NCBI RefSeq assembly: GCF_023822025.1
Contig: NZ_CP082909.1
Coordinates: 186,001 to 250,000 of the forward strand
DNA: 64,000 nucleotides
Source of the DNA: Endozoicomonas sp. 4G
GTDB taxonomy: Bacteria > Pseudomonadota > Gammaproteobacteria > Pseudomonadales > Endozoicomonadaceae
Direction of reading: 5' to 3'
Of this stretch, positions 35,924-44,962 are shown piece by piece. The notes below the pieces were generated by a model. The model was not told the DNA's origin, did not search any database, and was given only the letters and a program-made list of their open reading frames with translations. The translations under genes were made by a program, and so were the position numbers. Within the stretch, counting starts at the first letter, position 1, and the number at the start of each line of letters is the position of its first letter.

Positions 35924-37015
35924 TTACTGGGAGGGTTCATCGTCTGCAATAAACCTTTGCGCAATCATTTTTAGTCTCAGAGTCATACAATACCGACTCC
36001 ACTCGTTAAATGGCCGAAAAGGACCAAAGTCGTATTCTTCGTCATCTCGAATCGGGGATTCCTGTTCGGCAGGCGGGTCGTTCTGTTCGACTACTTCGTT
36101 ACCGCTTTCATGGGGGGATGGGAGCTGCTGATTCCTGGGCTCAGTATAGTATTGTTGCTCCCTGCATACGGGACAATCCCACATCGGAGATCGCTTCATT
36201 TTTTCAAAACAGTCATCACACAGGTAGTGAAAGCAACTTGTGCTCGTGATAGCACTGTTTTTTGTAAACTCGTCAAAGCAAACAGGGCAGCTATGTGAAT
36301 GGTTGTCATCCTGAGTGTCACGAATACCGACAAAGTGACTATCTCTGGAGAGAAGTCCCAGATAGATCGTTTCCTCCGAGGTATTTATAGCCGATGCTGC
36401 TGAGACTATGGTGACTTGAACATGATTAGAAGCGGCGTAAGTAAAAACCTGATCCTGAGTCAAGCCACTGGCATGCAGATTGATAACGACAAACGTTTTT
36501 TTGAACAGGTGGCTCAGAAGCGGCAATAAAATAGTGAAGTCTGGCCATTCCTTATTAATGAGCTGTCGCCTGACCAATTGAACATTTTCTTGGCCCTGTG
36601 CAGCTATCCAGTCTGATAGAAAAGTTGAATGTTCAGCTGTCAGTGCCTGCTCATTACCTGATAAATGATGGTTAATCATATTAATAAGCGTATAAATCAG
36701 TGTGGATACGTCTTGATCTGCGGATAAGCGGATAGCGTGCAGCCAACAAAAGTTATCTGCGGGTGTTGCCATAACATTGAATCCCTCAAGATACTGGTTT
36801 AACAGCTGTTGAGGGTTAGCTTCCACAAGTTCGGATTCAGAGCCGGTTTGCTGGCGCTTTTGTTTTTTGGTAGGAGGTTCCAGGTCGTCAGTTGTGTTTG
36901 TGAGAGCGGAGGCTTGGTCTGGCAGGCGATATGCCGTCAACCCGCCGGGAACTTGTGCCGCCACTGAAGCCATAAAAGGCAGGAAAAATAATAGAGATCT
37001 CAGCAATCGTTTCAA
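35924..37015 (-). CDS. ORZ16: minimal secreted OTU-RING protein (duplicate of ORZ15)
   Basis: 363 aa from the family TTG at 37015; an open frame continues upstream to 37117 but that part derives from a different gene. Layout as ORZ15: signal peptide, linker PPTKKQKRQQ, OTU Cys90 and His227, RING 243-284, tail FGPFRPFNEWSRYCMTLRL followed by KMIAQRFIADDEPSQ, which ORZ15 lacks. Unlike other units, the usual 5' block is missing: the sequence just upstream of the start is the 5' end of an antitoxin-like gene, so its expression may depend on that gene's promoter and ribosome site. Confidence 0.82.
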   Translation of the reverse strand: MKRLLRSLLFFLPFMASVAAQVPGGLTAYRLPDQASALTNTTDDLEPPTKKQKRQQTGSESELVEANPQQLLNQYLEGFNVMATPADNFCWLHAIRLSADQDVSTLIYTLINMINHHLSGNEQALTAEHSTFLSDWIAAQGQENVQLVRRQLINKEWPDFTILLPLLSHLFKKTFVVINLHASGLTQDQVFTYAASNHVQVTIVSAASAINTSEETIYLGLLSRDSHFVGIRDTQDDNHSHSCPVCFDEFTKNSAITSTSCFHYLCDDCFEKMKRSPMWDCPVCREQQYYTEPRNQQLPSPHESGNEVVEQNDPPAEQESPIRDDEEYDFGPFRPFNEWSRYCMTLRLKMIAQRFIADDEPSQ

Positions 37016-37024
37016 TGCTTTGGT

Positions 37025-37121
37025 TCCCAAACTTGAACGACTCGTAGCCCTCATCATAACCGTCGGCAAATTCCGGGTCTCGGGCTTTCCTATCTTGAAT
37101 GTATTGATCCAGGTCACTCAT
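37025..37121 (-). pseudogene. 5' fragment of an XRE/HigA-like antitoxin gene fused upstream of ORZ16
   Basis: ATG 37121 with a good ribosome site (CAGGAGAGTGTC) starts MSDLDQYIQDRKARDPEF, then ADGYDEGYESFKFG, the N-terminal pattern of small helix-turn-helix antitoxins whose gene would normally continue into a DNA-binding domain. After FKFG it runs into ORZ16 sequence in a different frame. The family call is from motif memory. Confidence 0.5.
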
Positions 37122-37166
37122 GACACTCTCCTGTTCAGATAATCCCTGCGACGCTTTTCTGTTGGG

Positions 37167-38501
37167 TCACTGGTCAGCGGAGTGTTGGGTCTTTTTGTGC
37201 CTTTTCATACAGCCCCTCAGGTGGGTGACGTAGTTGCAGCCCTCATGGTCACACAAGTACAGCTTGGGTTTGGGGTTCCTGTCGCCATACATGGCCTTAT
37301 GGTAGGTCTGTTCGTACGTTTCCAGAGGAGCTGTGAATTCGATGCGGCTATAAAATGGAAGTAAGTCGTCTAAGTGCAAGACCCAGGAAGAGCCTATTCT
37401 CACGCTGTTAGAAATGTTTATCCCCATCACTTCTATCTCTGGCTCAGTGGCTATGTCACTGTCTGAAATGGATTCAATATACTTCTGTTGGTTCCTGCAT
37501 ACAGGGCAGGCCCACACTGGATGCTTGTTTAATTTTTTTAAACACTCATCACACAAGTAGTGAAAGCAACTTGTACTCTTGATAGCCCTGTCTTTTGTAA
37601 ACTCTTCACGGCAAACAGGGCAGCTATGTGAATGCTTGTTATAGCGGCTGTCAGGCTGAATACCGACAAAGTGATTATCCCTGGATAGCAGTCCCAGATA
37701 GATTGTTTCCTCCGGGGTATTGATAGCCGATGCTTCCGAGACTACGGTGACTTGAACATGATTAGAAGTGGCGTAAGCAAAAACCTGATCCTGAGTTAAT
37801 CCACTGGCATGCAGATTGACGACGACAAACGTTTTTTTGAATAGGTAGCTCAGAAGTGGCAATAAAATATTGAGGTCAGGCCAATCCTGCTTGATGAGTT
37901 GCTTTCTGACCAATCGGACATTTTTTTCGCCCTGCGCATTTATCCAGCGTGTTAGAAAATCTGAATGTTCAGTGGCCACTGCCTGCTCATTATCTGGTAA
38001 ATGATGGTCAATCATATCAATGAGCGTTTTAATCAGTGTGGAAACGCTTTGATCTGCGGATAAATGGATGGCATGTAGCCAACAAAAGTTATCTGCGGGT
38101 GTTTCCATAATATTGAATCCCACAAGATACTGGTTTAACAGCTGTTGAGGGTCGTCTTCTGCAGATGCCGATTCAGATTCAGTTTGTTGGAGCTTTTGCT
38201 CGTTACCAGAAGGTTTCGGATCGTTAGTTGTGCTGACAGCTGCCGTGGCAACAGATCCATCCTCACTGGAGTGGTCAGGTTCCTGTCCTTCCGGAGCGCC
38301 TTGTGCATCTTTCTGCGGTGGGGCACCGGTGTTTTTGAGAGCCAGGACACCCAGTGTTACCCGCGATTCTGTGAGAGTGGAGGCTTGGTCTGACGGGGGG
38401 TATGCAGTCAACCCGCCAGGAACTTGTGCCGCCACTGAAGCCATGAAAGGCAGGAAAAATAATAGAGATCTCAGAAATCGTTTCAATGTCTTGATTCTCA
38501 A
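37167..38501 (-). CDS. ORZ17: secreted OTU-RING protein with one C2H2 finger
   Basis: 444 aa. Signal peptide 1-25 (VAA|Q); modules A and B deleted (GVLALKNTGAPPQ joins the leader to the linker). The linker basic motif is decayed (PSGNEQKLQQ). OTU Cys140 and His277, RING 294-335, then a 75-residue spacer with no recognised motif and one finger at about 415-438 (CDHEGCNYVTHLRGCMKRHKKTQH, H-x4-H). The protein stops at HSADQ, in the middle of what is an inter-finger linker in relatives, so further fingers were lost. Start TTG 38501. Confidence 0.83.
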   Translation of the reverse strand: MRIKTLKRFLRSLLFFLPFMASVAAQVPGGLTAYPPSDQASTLTESRVTLGVLALKNTGAPPQKDAQGAPEGQEPDHSSEDGSVATAAVSTTNDPKPSGNEQKLQQTESESASAEDDPQQLLNQYLVGFNIMETPADNFCWLHAIHLSADQSVSTLIKTLIDMIDHHLPDNEQAVATEHSDFLTRWINAQGEKNVRLVRKQLIKQDWPDLNILLPLLSYLFKKTFVVVNLHASGLTQDQVFAYATSNHVQVTVVSEASAINTPEETIYLGLLSRDNHFVGIQPDSRYNKHSHSCPVCREEFTKDRAIKSTSCFHYLCDECLKKLNKHPVWACPVCRNQQKYIESISDSDIATEPEIEVMGINISNSVRIGSSWVLHLDDLLPFYSRIEFTAPLETYEQTYHKAMYGDRNPKPKLYLCDHEGCNYVTHLRGCMKRHKKTQHSADQ

Positions 38502-38551
38502 TTATTGTTAGATGGTAAGAGTAGACCAAACATCCTGTCTTTCCTGTTGGG

Positions 38552-39823
38552 TCACTGGTCGGCAGGGTGGAGGGTCTGTTTATGCCTTTTCAGATGGCAA
38601 AGGCTCTTGGTTCTGTAGTTACAGCGCTTATGCTTACAGTCAAATATCAAGACCGTCGAGTGTTTCTTCCATTCGTGCTCTTTCAGACATCTAAGATCTG
38701 TGGTTGCGTAGTCGCAGCCCTTATTTTTACACCGGTGGATCTCGTGTTTACCGTGTCTCATCACCATACAGAGCATATCGTTGGTATAGGAAGGTGTGTG
38801 GTATTTTCCTACGTGCCTTTGCATTTTGCGCCTATCATGGGTGCTGTACTCGCAGCCCTCAAATTGACACTCGAACGGTCTTTGGTCGGCAGGCAGGTGG
38901 AGATATTTTTGACTTGGCCAAGGGGGATAGAAAAAGGTATAACTTCTTACACATTTAGATTCAGAGTCAGAGTCAGAGTCAGTTTGCTGGCGCTTTTGTT
39001 GTTCAGCAGCAAGTGCCAGATTGTCAGTTGTGCTGTCAGCTGCTGTGGCAACAGGTCCATCCTCACCGGTGTCAGATGATACCCAGCATAATCGGACAGC
39101 TGGTAGGCTGGATGCGGTGGCAACAGATCCATCCTCTCCGGTGCCAGTGTGGTTGTCTTCCTCTCCTTCCGGAGCGTCTTGTGTACCTTCTTGCGATGAG
39201 GCGCTGGTGTTTTCACTGGTTGTGTCTGGTTCAGAATTTGGGCAGCTGACTATTTTGGACAGAGCTTCCTGACAAGCTTTCCTGGTGGATGCCAGGCACA
39301 GGACAGTATCATCAGGGAGATCAATATCCGATGGGGCATAACCGTCTGACTGGACATGAGCATCTTCACGGTGTCGTTTAGCTTCCTGCTCAATGTCTTT
39401 TTGCTCTCTGATGGTGATTCCGTTGGTTTTTGCAATGTACACCCTTCGGGCCGTGTCTTCGTCTGTTGTTGCTTCGATGATCCTGATCTTCAGCCTGTTC
39501 AGCGCCATTCCTTCGGTGGCGATTTTATCAACCCGCTCCATTTCAGCTTGCTGGTTTTTTAAAAAAGTCAGGTAGTCGGGCAGATCGTATTCCGAAAATG
39601 TCAGCTTGGGTCCCTGGGTATGATGCAGATAGGGAAGCGATTGCCAGGCTTGCTGCCTGAGTGCCAGCGCTCCCAGTGTCACCAGAGATCCTGTGAGAGC
39701 GGAGGCCTGGTCTGGCAGGGGGTATGCCGTCAACCCGTTAATTATTTGTGCCTCCACTGAAGCTATGAAAGACAGGGACAAGAGTAGAGATATCAATAAT
39801 CGTTTCAATGTCTTTGCTCTCAA
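38552..39823 (-). CDS. ORZ18: secreted module B protein with three C2H2 fingers, no OTU or RING
   Basis: 423 aa. Signal peptide 1-25; module A mostly absent; module B complete ([20 protein letters not shown]). The linker is duplicated (two TGEDG.VATA stretches). Where the OTU would start the sequence goes to SYTFFYPPWPSQKYLHLPADQRP and three C2H2 fingers with H-x4-H spacing (CQFEGC, CKNKGC, CKHKRC). The second is preceded by a long 30-residue spacer. Stops at HPADQ, again inside an inter-finger linker like ORZ17. Start TTG 39823. Confidence 0.82.
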   Translation of the reverse strand: MRAKTLKRLLISLLLSLSFIASVEAQIINGLTAYPLPDQASALTGSLVTLGALALRQQAWQSLPYLHHTQGPKLTFSEYDLPDYLTFLKNQQAEMERVDKIATEGMALNRLKIRIIEATTDEDTARRVYIAKTNGITIREQKDIEQEAKRHREDAHVQSDGYAPSDIDLPDDTVLCLASTRKACQEALSKIVSCPNSEPDTTSENTSASSQEGTQDAPEGEEDNHTGTGEDGSVATASSLPAVRLCWVSSDTGEDGPVATAADSTTDNLALAAEQQKRQQTDSDSDSESKCVRSYTFFYPPWPSQKYLHLPADQRPFECQFEGCEYSTHDRRKMQRHVGKYHTPSYTNDMLCMVMRHGKHEIHRCKNKGCDYATTDLRCLKEHEWKKHSTVLIFDCKHKRCNYRTKSLCHLKRHKQTLHPADQ

Positions 39824-39963
39824 TGAATGTTAAACGGCAAAGAGTAGATCAAATATCCTATGAGTGTTTTTTTTGGCAGGCGACTTTATGGACCAAAAAG
39901 TCGCCGCGAAGTGGCTTGCTTCGAGAGGACTCACAACACGACTGATTTCCTATGGTTGAGTAC

Positions 39964-41712
39964 TTAATCTCTGGGATCAATAAACTCCTGTTGCTTCGCG
40001 CATACGGGGCAATCCCACTCTGGAGATTTGTTCTCACGGTTAAAACACTCATCACACAAGTAGTGAAAGCAACTTGTACTCTTGATCCCCGTGCTTTTTG
40101 TAAACTGGTTCAAGCAAACAGAACAGCTATGTGAATGGTTGTTATCCCCGGTGTCAGGCTGAATACCGAAAAAGTGATTAATCCTGGATAGCTGTCCAAG
40201 ATATACAGGGTCTTCTCTGGTACCTAAAGGCCATGTTTCTGAAACTTGAACACTGGCAGGAGTGGCGCGGGTAATAATCTGACCCTCAGTCGATCCATCG
40301 CCATGCGGATTGACAATGACAAACGTTTTGTTGAATAAGTGGCTCAGAAGCGGCAATAAAATATTGAAGTCTGGCCGTTCATTATCGAGGAGTTGTTGCC
40401 TGACCCGTTCGACATTTTCTTCGCCCTGTGCAGTTATCCAGTCTGATAGAAAATCTGAATGTTCAGTTATCAGCTCATCATCGTGTAAATGGTTGTCAAT
40501 CATGTCAATGAGCGTTTGAATCAGTGTGGCGACGTTTTCACCTGTGGATAAGTGGATAGCATGGAGCCAACAAAATTTACCCACGGGCGTTTGCATAACT
40601 TTGAAGCCCGCAAGATGCTCGTCTAACTGCTCTTGATGGTCGGGGTGGGGGGTCTTTTTGTGCATTTCCAGATTGCTCAAGTGGCGGGTTTGGTAGACGC
40701 ACTCTTCGTGGTCACACCGGTAAATCGGGGCATACTGTTTGGCCTGCTGGCGAATCATCTGGTTGTGCCTTTCCAGAGCTTTCCCAGTGAGGACGGGCCA
40801 GTTGCTATTATCGGGACGCCGGGCCTCGTTCTGCTTGTCCAGAGAACGCCCCAATGCGTCGATGATGTTGAGAGCCTGCTTACTGATTTCCTGTGTTTTA
40901 GCCTCAGAATGCTGATCGAATGCTCCTGATATCTTAGGAGGAAGGTCAGTGCCTTTCTGGCGCTTTCGTTTCTTAGCAGGTGGTTGCGGATGCCTGGTTG
41001 TGCTGACAGCTGCTGTGGCAACAGATCGACCCTCACTGGTTTGGTTGCGTTGCTGCCCTTCCGAAGCACCTTGTGCACCTTCTTGCGCTGGGGCACGGGT
41101 GTTGTCACTGGTTTTTCCTGATTCAGAATTTGGGCAGCTGACTATTTTGGACAGAACCTCCTGACAGGCTTTCCTGTTTGGTGCCAGGCGTAGGAGAGCA
41201 TCATCAGGAAGATCAATAGCCGATGGTTCCATGGCAGAGTGGTCTGACTGGGCATAAGCATCTTCACGGTGGTGTTCAGCTTCCTGCTCAATGTCTTTTT
41301 GCTCTCTGACGGTGATTCCGTTGGTTTTTGCAATGTACACCCTTCGGGCAGTGTCTTCGTCTATTGTTTCTTCGGCGGTCTTGATCTTCACCCTGCCCAT
41401 GGCTATTGCTTCGGCGGCGATTTTATGAATCCGCTCCATTTGAGCCTGCTGGTTTTTAAAAAAAGCCTGGTAATCGCGCAGATCGTATTCCGAAAATGTC
41501 AGCTTGGGTTCGGACTCCGGGCCAAAGGATTGCCAGGTTTGCTGCCTAAGTGTCAGTACCCCCAGTGTCACCAGAGATCCTGTGAGAGCGGAGGCCTGGT
41601 CTGGCAGGGGGTATGCCGTCAACCCGTTAATTATTTGTGCCTCCACTGAAGCTATGAAAGACAGGGACAAGAATAGAGATATCAATAATCGTTTCAATGT
41701 CTTTGCTCTCAA
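39964..41712 (-). CDS. ORZ19: secreted OTU-RING protein with a C2H2 finger ahead of the OTU domain
   Basis: 582 aa. Signal peptide, shortened module A, module B, then a basic stretch PPAKKRKRQKG (about 244-254), an 80-residue helical segment unique to this copy, and a single C2H2 finger at 333-356, placed before rather than after the OTU. OTU: Cys381 is kept but the Asp three residues before is Gly (PVGKFCWLHAI); His about 513 (NHFFGI); the segment between has diverged (IVNPHGDGSTEGQIITRA). RING at about 530-571 is intact (CSVC...CFHYLCDEC...CPVC). Ends DPRD with no distal fingers. Confidence 0.82.
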   Translation of the reverse strand: MRAKTLKRLLISLFLSLSFIASVEAQIINGLTAYPLPDQASALTGSLVTLGVLTLRQQTWQSFGPESEPKLTFSEYDLRDYQAFFKNQQAQMERIHKIAAEAIAMGRVKIKTAEETIDEDTARRVYIAKTNGITVREQKDIEQEAEHHREDAYAQSDHSAMEPSAIDLPDDALLRLAPNRKACQEVLSKIVSCPNSESGKTSDNTRAPAQEGAQGASEGQQRNQTSEGRSVATAAVSTTRHPQPPAKKRKRQKGTDLPPKISGAFDQHSEAKTQEISKQALNIIDALGRSLDKQNEARRPDNSNWPVLTGKALERHNQMIRQQAKQYAPIYRCDHEECVYQTRHLSNLEMHKKTPHPDHQEQLDEHLAGFKVMQTPVGKFCWLHAIHLSTGENVATLIQTLIDMIDNHLHDDELITEHSDFLSDWITAQGEENVERVRQQLLDNERPDFNILLPLLSHLFNKTFVIVNPHGDGSTEGQIITRATPASVQVSETWPLGTREDPVYLGQLSRINHFFGIQPDTGDNNHSHSCSVCLNQFTKSTGIKSTSCFHYLCDECFNRENKSPEWDCPVCAKQQEFIDPRD

Positions 41713-41813
41713 TGAATGTTAAACGGCAAAGAGTAGATCAAATATCCTATGAGTGTTTTTTTTGAGAGACGGTCGCATGGGTCAAAAAGTCACCGCGAAG
41801 TGGCCTGTCTTGG

Positions 41814-41880
41814 TATCGGCGAGAAAGCAGGGTCAGAATGTTTTTGAAGCCCTGCTTATAGCCATGAAGAATTACTGCGA
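41814..41880 (+). mobile_element. IS66-family transposase 3' fragment
   Basis: These 67 bp match the 3' end of the full transposase gene at 44871-44940 almost base for base and encode SARKQGQNVFEALLIAMKNYC. The rest of the element is gone. The stop codon of ORZ20 (TAA on the minus strand, 41872-41874) lies inside this fragment. Confidence 0.85.
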
Positions 41881-42981
41881 CTGTTTTCTGAAGTCAAAGT
41901 CGTGCCAGAAAAAGTTCATGTGTCGTATCATATGCGCCAGATCGTCGGACATGTATCCGCAGTCCTTATCTGGGCACATGTACATGTACAGCATCCTGAT
42001 TTTCTTCTTAGGTTTGCTGACAGCTGCTGTGACAACAGATCCACCTCCACCGGTGTCGGAGTGCTTGCGTTTTCGTCCTTTCGGAGTGCCTTGTGCACCT
42101 TTTTGCGATGGGGGGCTGGTGTTTTCACTGGTTTTGTCTGGTTCAGAATTTGGGCAGCTGACTATTTTGGACAGAACCTCCCGACAGGCTTTCCTGGTGG
42201 ATGCCAGGCACAGGACAGCATCATCAGCAAGATCAATATCTGATGGTTCCATGGCAAAGCCGTGTGACTGGGCATGAGCATCTTCACGGTGTCGTTTAGC
42301 TTCCCGCTCAATGTCTTTTTGCTCCCTGACGGTGATTCCGTTGGTTTTTGCAATGTACACCCTTCGGGCAGTGTCTTCGTCTGTTGTTGCTTCGGTGATC
42401 TTGATCTTCAGCCTGTTCATAGCCATTCCTTCGGCGGCGATTTTATGAATCCGCTCCATTTCAGCTTGCTGATTTTTAAAAAAAGTCGGGTAGTCGGGCG
42501 GATCGTATTCCGAAAATGTCAGCTTCGGTCCTTGGGTATGGCTCAGGACAATACTCTGGTAAGGATGGGTTTTCAGGTAGAGAGACTGGTTGGTGTCGAG
42601 CGCCACGCTGGTTACGGACTCCACACCAAAGCATTGCCAGGTTTTGTTCTCAGAAGTGTCTATGGGCTGACAAAGGGTATGCTCGCCGGGCACAGGTTCC
42701 GGGCCGTTGATAATAAAAGGATCATCCGATGAAACATGAAGAAACGGGTTATTGTACGGCTCCGGTTCGGTACCCTTTTCCGGATTATAAGGAAGCGGCT
42801 GCCAGGTTTGCGGCCTGAGTGCCAGTACACCCAGTGTCACCAGAGATCCTGTGATAGCGGAGGCTTGGTCTGGCAGAGGGTATGCAGTCAACCCGTCAAT
42901 TATTTGTGCCTCCACTGAAGCTGTGAAAGGTGGGAAAAAGAATAGAGATATCAGAAATCGTTTCAATGCCTTGGTTCTCAA
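41872..42981 (-). CDS. ORZ20: secreted modules A+B protein truncated by an IS66 remnant
   Basis: 369 aa. Complete signal peptide (TASVEA|Q), modules A and B and a linker, but no AKKQKLQ motif, OTU or RING. The C-terminus has a single finger-like unit with an overlong His spacing (CPDKDCGY...MIRHMNFFWH) and its last residues FDFRKQSQ are read from IS66 remnant sequence. Probably a full ORZ gene cut down by insertion and deletion. Start TTG 42981 in the usual 5' context. Confidence 0.8.
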   Translation of the reverse strand: MRTKALKRFLISLFFFPPFTASVEAQIIDGLTAYPLPDQASAITGSLVTLGVLALRPQTWQPLPYNPEKGTEPEPYNNPFLHVSSDDPFIINGPEPVPGEHTLCQPIDTSENKTWQCFGVESVTSVALDTNQSLYLKTHPYQSIVLSHTQGPKLTFSEYDPPDYPTFFKNQQAEMERIHKIAAEGMAMNRLKIKITEATTDEDTARRVYIAKTNGITVREQKDIEREAKRHREDAHAQSHGFAMEPSDIDLADDAVLCLASTRKACREVLSKIVSCPNSEPDKTSENTSPPSQKGAQGTPKGRKRKHSDTGGGGSVVTAAVSKPKKKIRMLYMYMCPDKDCGYMSDDLAHMIRHMNFFWHDFDFRKQSQ

Positions 42982-43058
42982 TTATTGTTAAACGGCAAAG
43001 AATAGATCAAATATCCCATGAGTGTTTTTTTTGACAGGCGACTGCATGGCTATTTTAA

Positions 43059-43337
43059 TCACCTCCTGGTTTTCTGGTCGCAGGCATGTGATCCATCGTT
43101 GTCAACATTTGAGTTGATTATGAAGTTTGGAATGGCGTTTGAGTTATACGGAGAATCTGATTCTGAATCAATTTCATCGTCATCGCTAGTGATTCGATCA
43201 CGGGATTCTTCTGATAATGACTGAAAAGAGTTAAGCCCGTACTGGTGCCCCAAGGGTCTCAAGTCGAAAACCATGCCGTTGGTGCTTTGAGAATATATTC
43301 TGAGTAACAGGTGGTTAATAGAATCTGCCTCTGTCAT
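43059..43337 (-). CDS. Small acidic protein related to a segment of ORZ22
   Basis: 92 aa from ATG 43337 with a good ribosome site (AGGAGATAGAA). N-terminus MTEADSINHLLLRIYSQSTNG; the second half DSESDSPYNSNAIPNFIINSNVD matches an internal stretch of ORZ22 (SESDAQDNSNSVPSFIINSNVD). No signal peptide. Lies next to the left end of the IS66-family element. Function unknown; may be the source of, or a fragment left by, the cassette found in ORZ22. Confidence 0.55.
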   Translation of the reverse strand: MTEADSINHLLLRIYSQSTNGMVFDLRPLGHQYGLNSFQSLSEESRDRITSDDDEIDSESDSPYNSNAIPNFIINSNVDNDGSHACDQKTRR

Positions 43338-43378
43338 TTCTATCTCCTGATCAATGGTAACTATTCAGCCCCCCCCCT

Positions 43379-44962
43379 GTAATCGACTGGTATTTTCGTG
43401 ATTTTGTGCCACCCTGAAGTACAGTTTCCTGGTCGTATGCCGCTATGAGTCAGCTTACTCCCGAATTTCAGATGATTGTCGCCCTCCTTGCCGTTGTGAA
43501 TGAACTGCAAGAGCAGGTGACCGTGCTGAGCCAGCAAGGGGCAAAGCTGGAGGCGGAGAACAAAGAACTCTCAGCTAGACTCAATACCAACAGCCGTAAC
43601 AGCAGCAAGCCTCCATCCTCGGATGGATATGCAAAACCCAACGCCAAAGCAAAGGACTCTTTAGAGGCGACGGAGAGCGACCCAAAAGACGAAAAACCCA
43701 ACCCAAAAAGCTTACGAAAGAAGTCAGGTCGTAAGCCTGGCGGCCAGAAAGGTCACAAAGGTTCTACGCTTCGACAAGCTGCTAAAGCAGAGCATACCCA
43801 CTACCACCCTGTCATTGACTGCGAAAAATGCGGTTGCTCGCTGCGTTCGGAAAAAACGGTTAAGCTGGTTGAACGACAAGTGTTTGAACCCGGTCGTTTT
43901 GGTCACTTTGAAGTAACTGCTCATGTAGCAGAGGTCAAAAAGTGTAGCTGCGGTCATGTAACGCAGGCCAGCTTCCCCGAAGGCGTAGACTCTCATGTGC
44001 AGTATGGGCCTGTTACTCAGGCACTGGCCGTGTATCTTTGCCAGTATCAGCTGGTGCCTTACAAGCGCGCTTCCCAGTTCTTCATGGATATTTTCGGATT
44101 AGAGGTTAGCCCGGGTTCTATCTGCACCTTCCAGGAGAAGGCTTATAACCAGTTAGCCAGCACCGAACAGGCTATTGCCGATGCCCTCAAGGTAGAACCC
44201 ATTGCCGGTGCTGACGAAACAGGCATGAGAGTAGCCGGGGCGCTATGGTGGATGCATGTCCTTCGTACTGAAAAATGGACGATGTATCACCTTGATCCCA
44301 GTCGAGGTCACTCCGCCATAGAGTCCATGGGCATCTTACTGGCCTTTGCTGGAATATTAGTTCATGACCACTATAAGGCTTACTTCCGTTATGCCGCACT
44401 TCATGCCCTCTGCAATGCCCATCACCTGAGAGAGTTACAGGGTGTTGTTGACAGGGACTGCAACCATCTTGCCGCACGTTTGCAACGGTTGCTGAGACTG
44501 GCCTGCCATCTCAGCAACGGTTTCAGAAAGATTGGCATGAAGGCTATGCCAGAAGTGATTTACCAGCGCATTGCCTCACTGTTCGAGCGGACAGCGAGAA
44601 GAGCGCTGGCTGAAGAGGCTGAGTATATGGAACGAGTACGGCAACGGCTGGGTCGTGACAAAGTCAAAAATACCAAAGCCTTCAACCTGTTTAAGCGGTT
44701 GGTGGAGTTCAAGGACGAAACCTTGAGATTCATGACCGACCTCAACATCCCCTTCGACAATAATGGCAGTGAACGAGACATAAGAAATGGCAAGGTGAAG
44801 CAAAAAATATCGGGTTGTATCAGAAGCAAGAAAGGAGCGAAATGGTATTGCCGGATACGGAGTTATGTTTCATCGGCGAGAAAGCAGGGTCAGAACGTTT
44901 TCGAAGCCCTGCTTATAGCCATGAAGAATTACTGCGGTCATCCTTTGCTGGGTGCTGAATAG
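43379..44962 (+). mobile_element. IS66-family element (ISBst12-like), right end unclear
   Basis: Probable left end at 43379 (GTAATCGACTGG..., matching the GTAA start typical of IS66 ends) after a run of C. It carries one transposase gene and no tnpA/tnpB partners, as in the ISBst12 group. I could not find the matching inverted repeat past the transposase stop; ORZ21 sequence begins at once. The flanks are related in inverted orientation: GCTGAATAGTTAC.AT occurs at the transposase end and, reversed, at about 43357-43371. Confidence 0.7.
43445..44962 (+). CDS. IS66-family transposase
   Basis: 505 aa, about full length for the single-gene IS66 subgroup. N-terminal leucine-rich coiled coil (about 10-50), the SSKPPSSD motif (about 53-60), a basic GRKPGGQKGHKG stretch, zinc-binding CEKCGC and KCSCGH, then the DDE catalytic core: ADETG (about 258), VHDHYKAYF (about 306) with HALCNAHHLREL, and NNGSERDIRNGKVKQKISG with the catalytic Glu in the GSERD block. 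C-terminal RSYVSSARKQGQNVFEAL is standard. No frameshift seen, so it may be active in trans. Its final codons overlap the 3' end of ORZ21 on the other strand. Confidence 0.92.
   Translation: MSQLTPEFQMIVALLAVVNELQEQVTVLSQQGAKLEAENKELSARLNTNSRNSSKPPSSDGYAKPNAKAKDSLEATESDPKDEKPNPKSLRKKSGRKPGGQKGHKGSTLRQAAKAEHTHYHPVIDCEKCGCSLRSEKTVKLVERQVFEPGRFGHFEVTAHVAEVKKCSCGHVTQASFPEGVDSHVQYGPVTQALAVYLCQYQLVPYKRASQFFMDIFGLEVSPGSICTFQEKAYNQLASTEQAIADALKVEPIAGADETGMRVAGALWWMHVLRTEKWTMYHLDPSRGHSAIESMGILLAFAGILVHDHYKAYFRYAALHALCNAHHLRELQGVVDRDCNHLAARLQRLLRLACHLSNGFRKIGMKAMPEVIYQRIASLFERTARRALAEEAEYMERVRQRLGRDKVKNTKAFNLFKRLVEFKDETLRFMTDLNIPFDNNGSERDIRNGKVKQKISGCIRSKKGAKWYCRIRSYVSSARKQGQNVFEALLIAMKNYCGHPLLGAE

Noticed and set aside
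41814-44962. IS66 copy plus fragment as a composite transposon carrying ORZ20
   Set aside because: The fragment is only 67 bp with no terminal repeat, and there is no target duplication, so it could not mobilise the segment.
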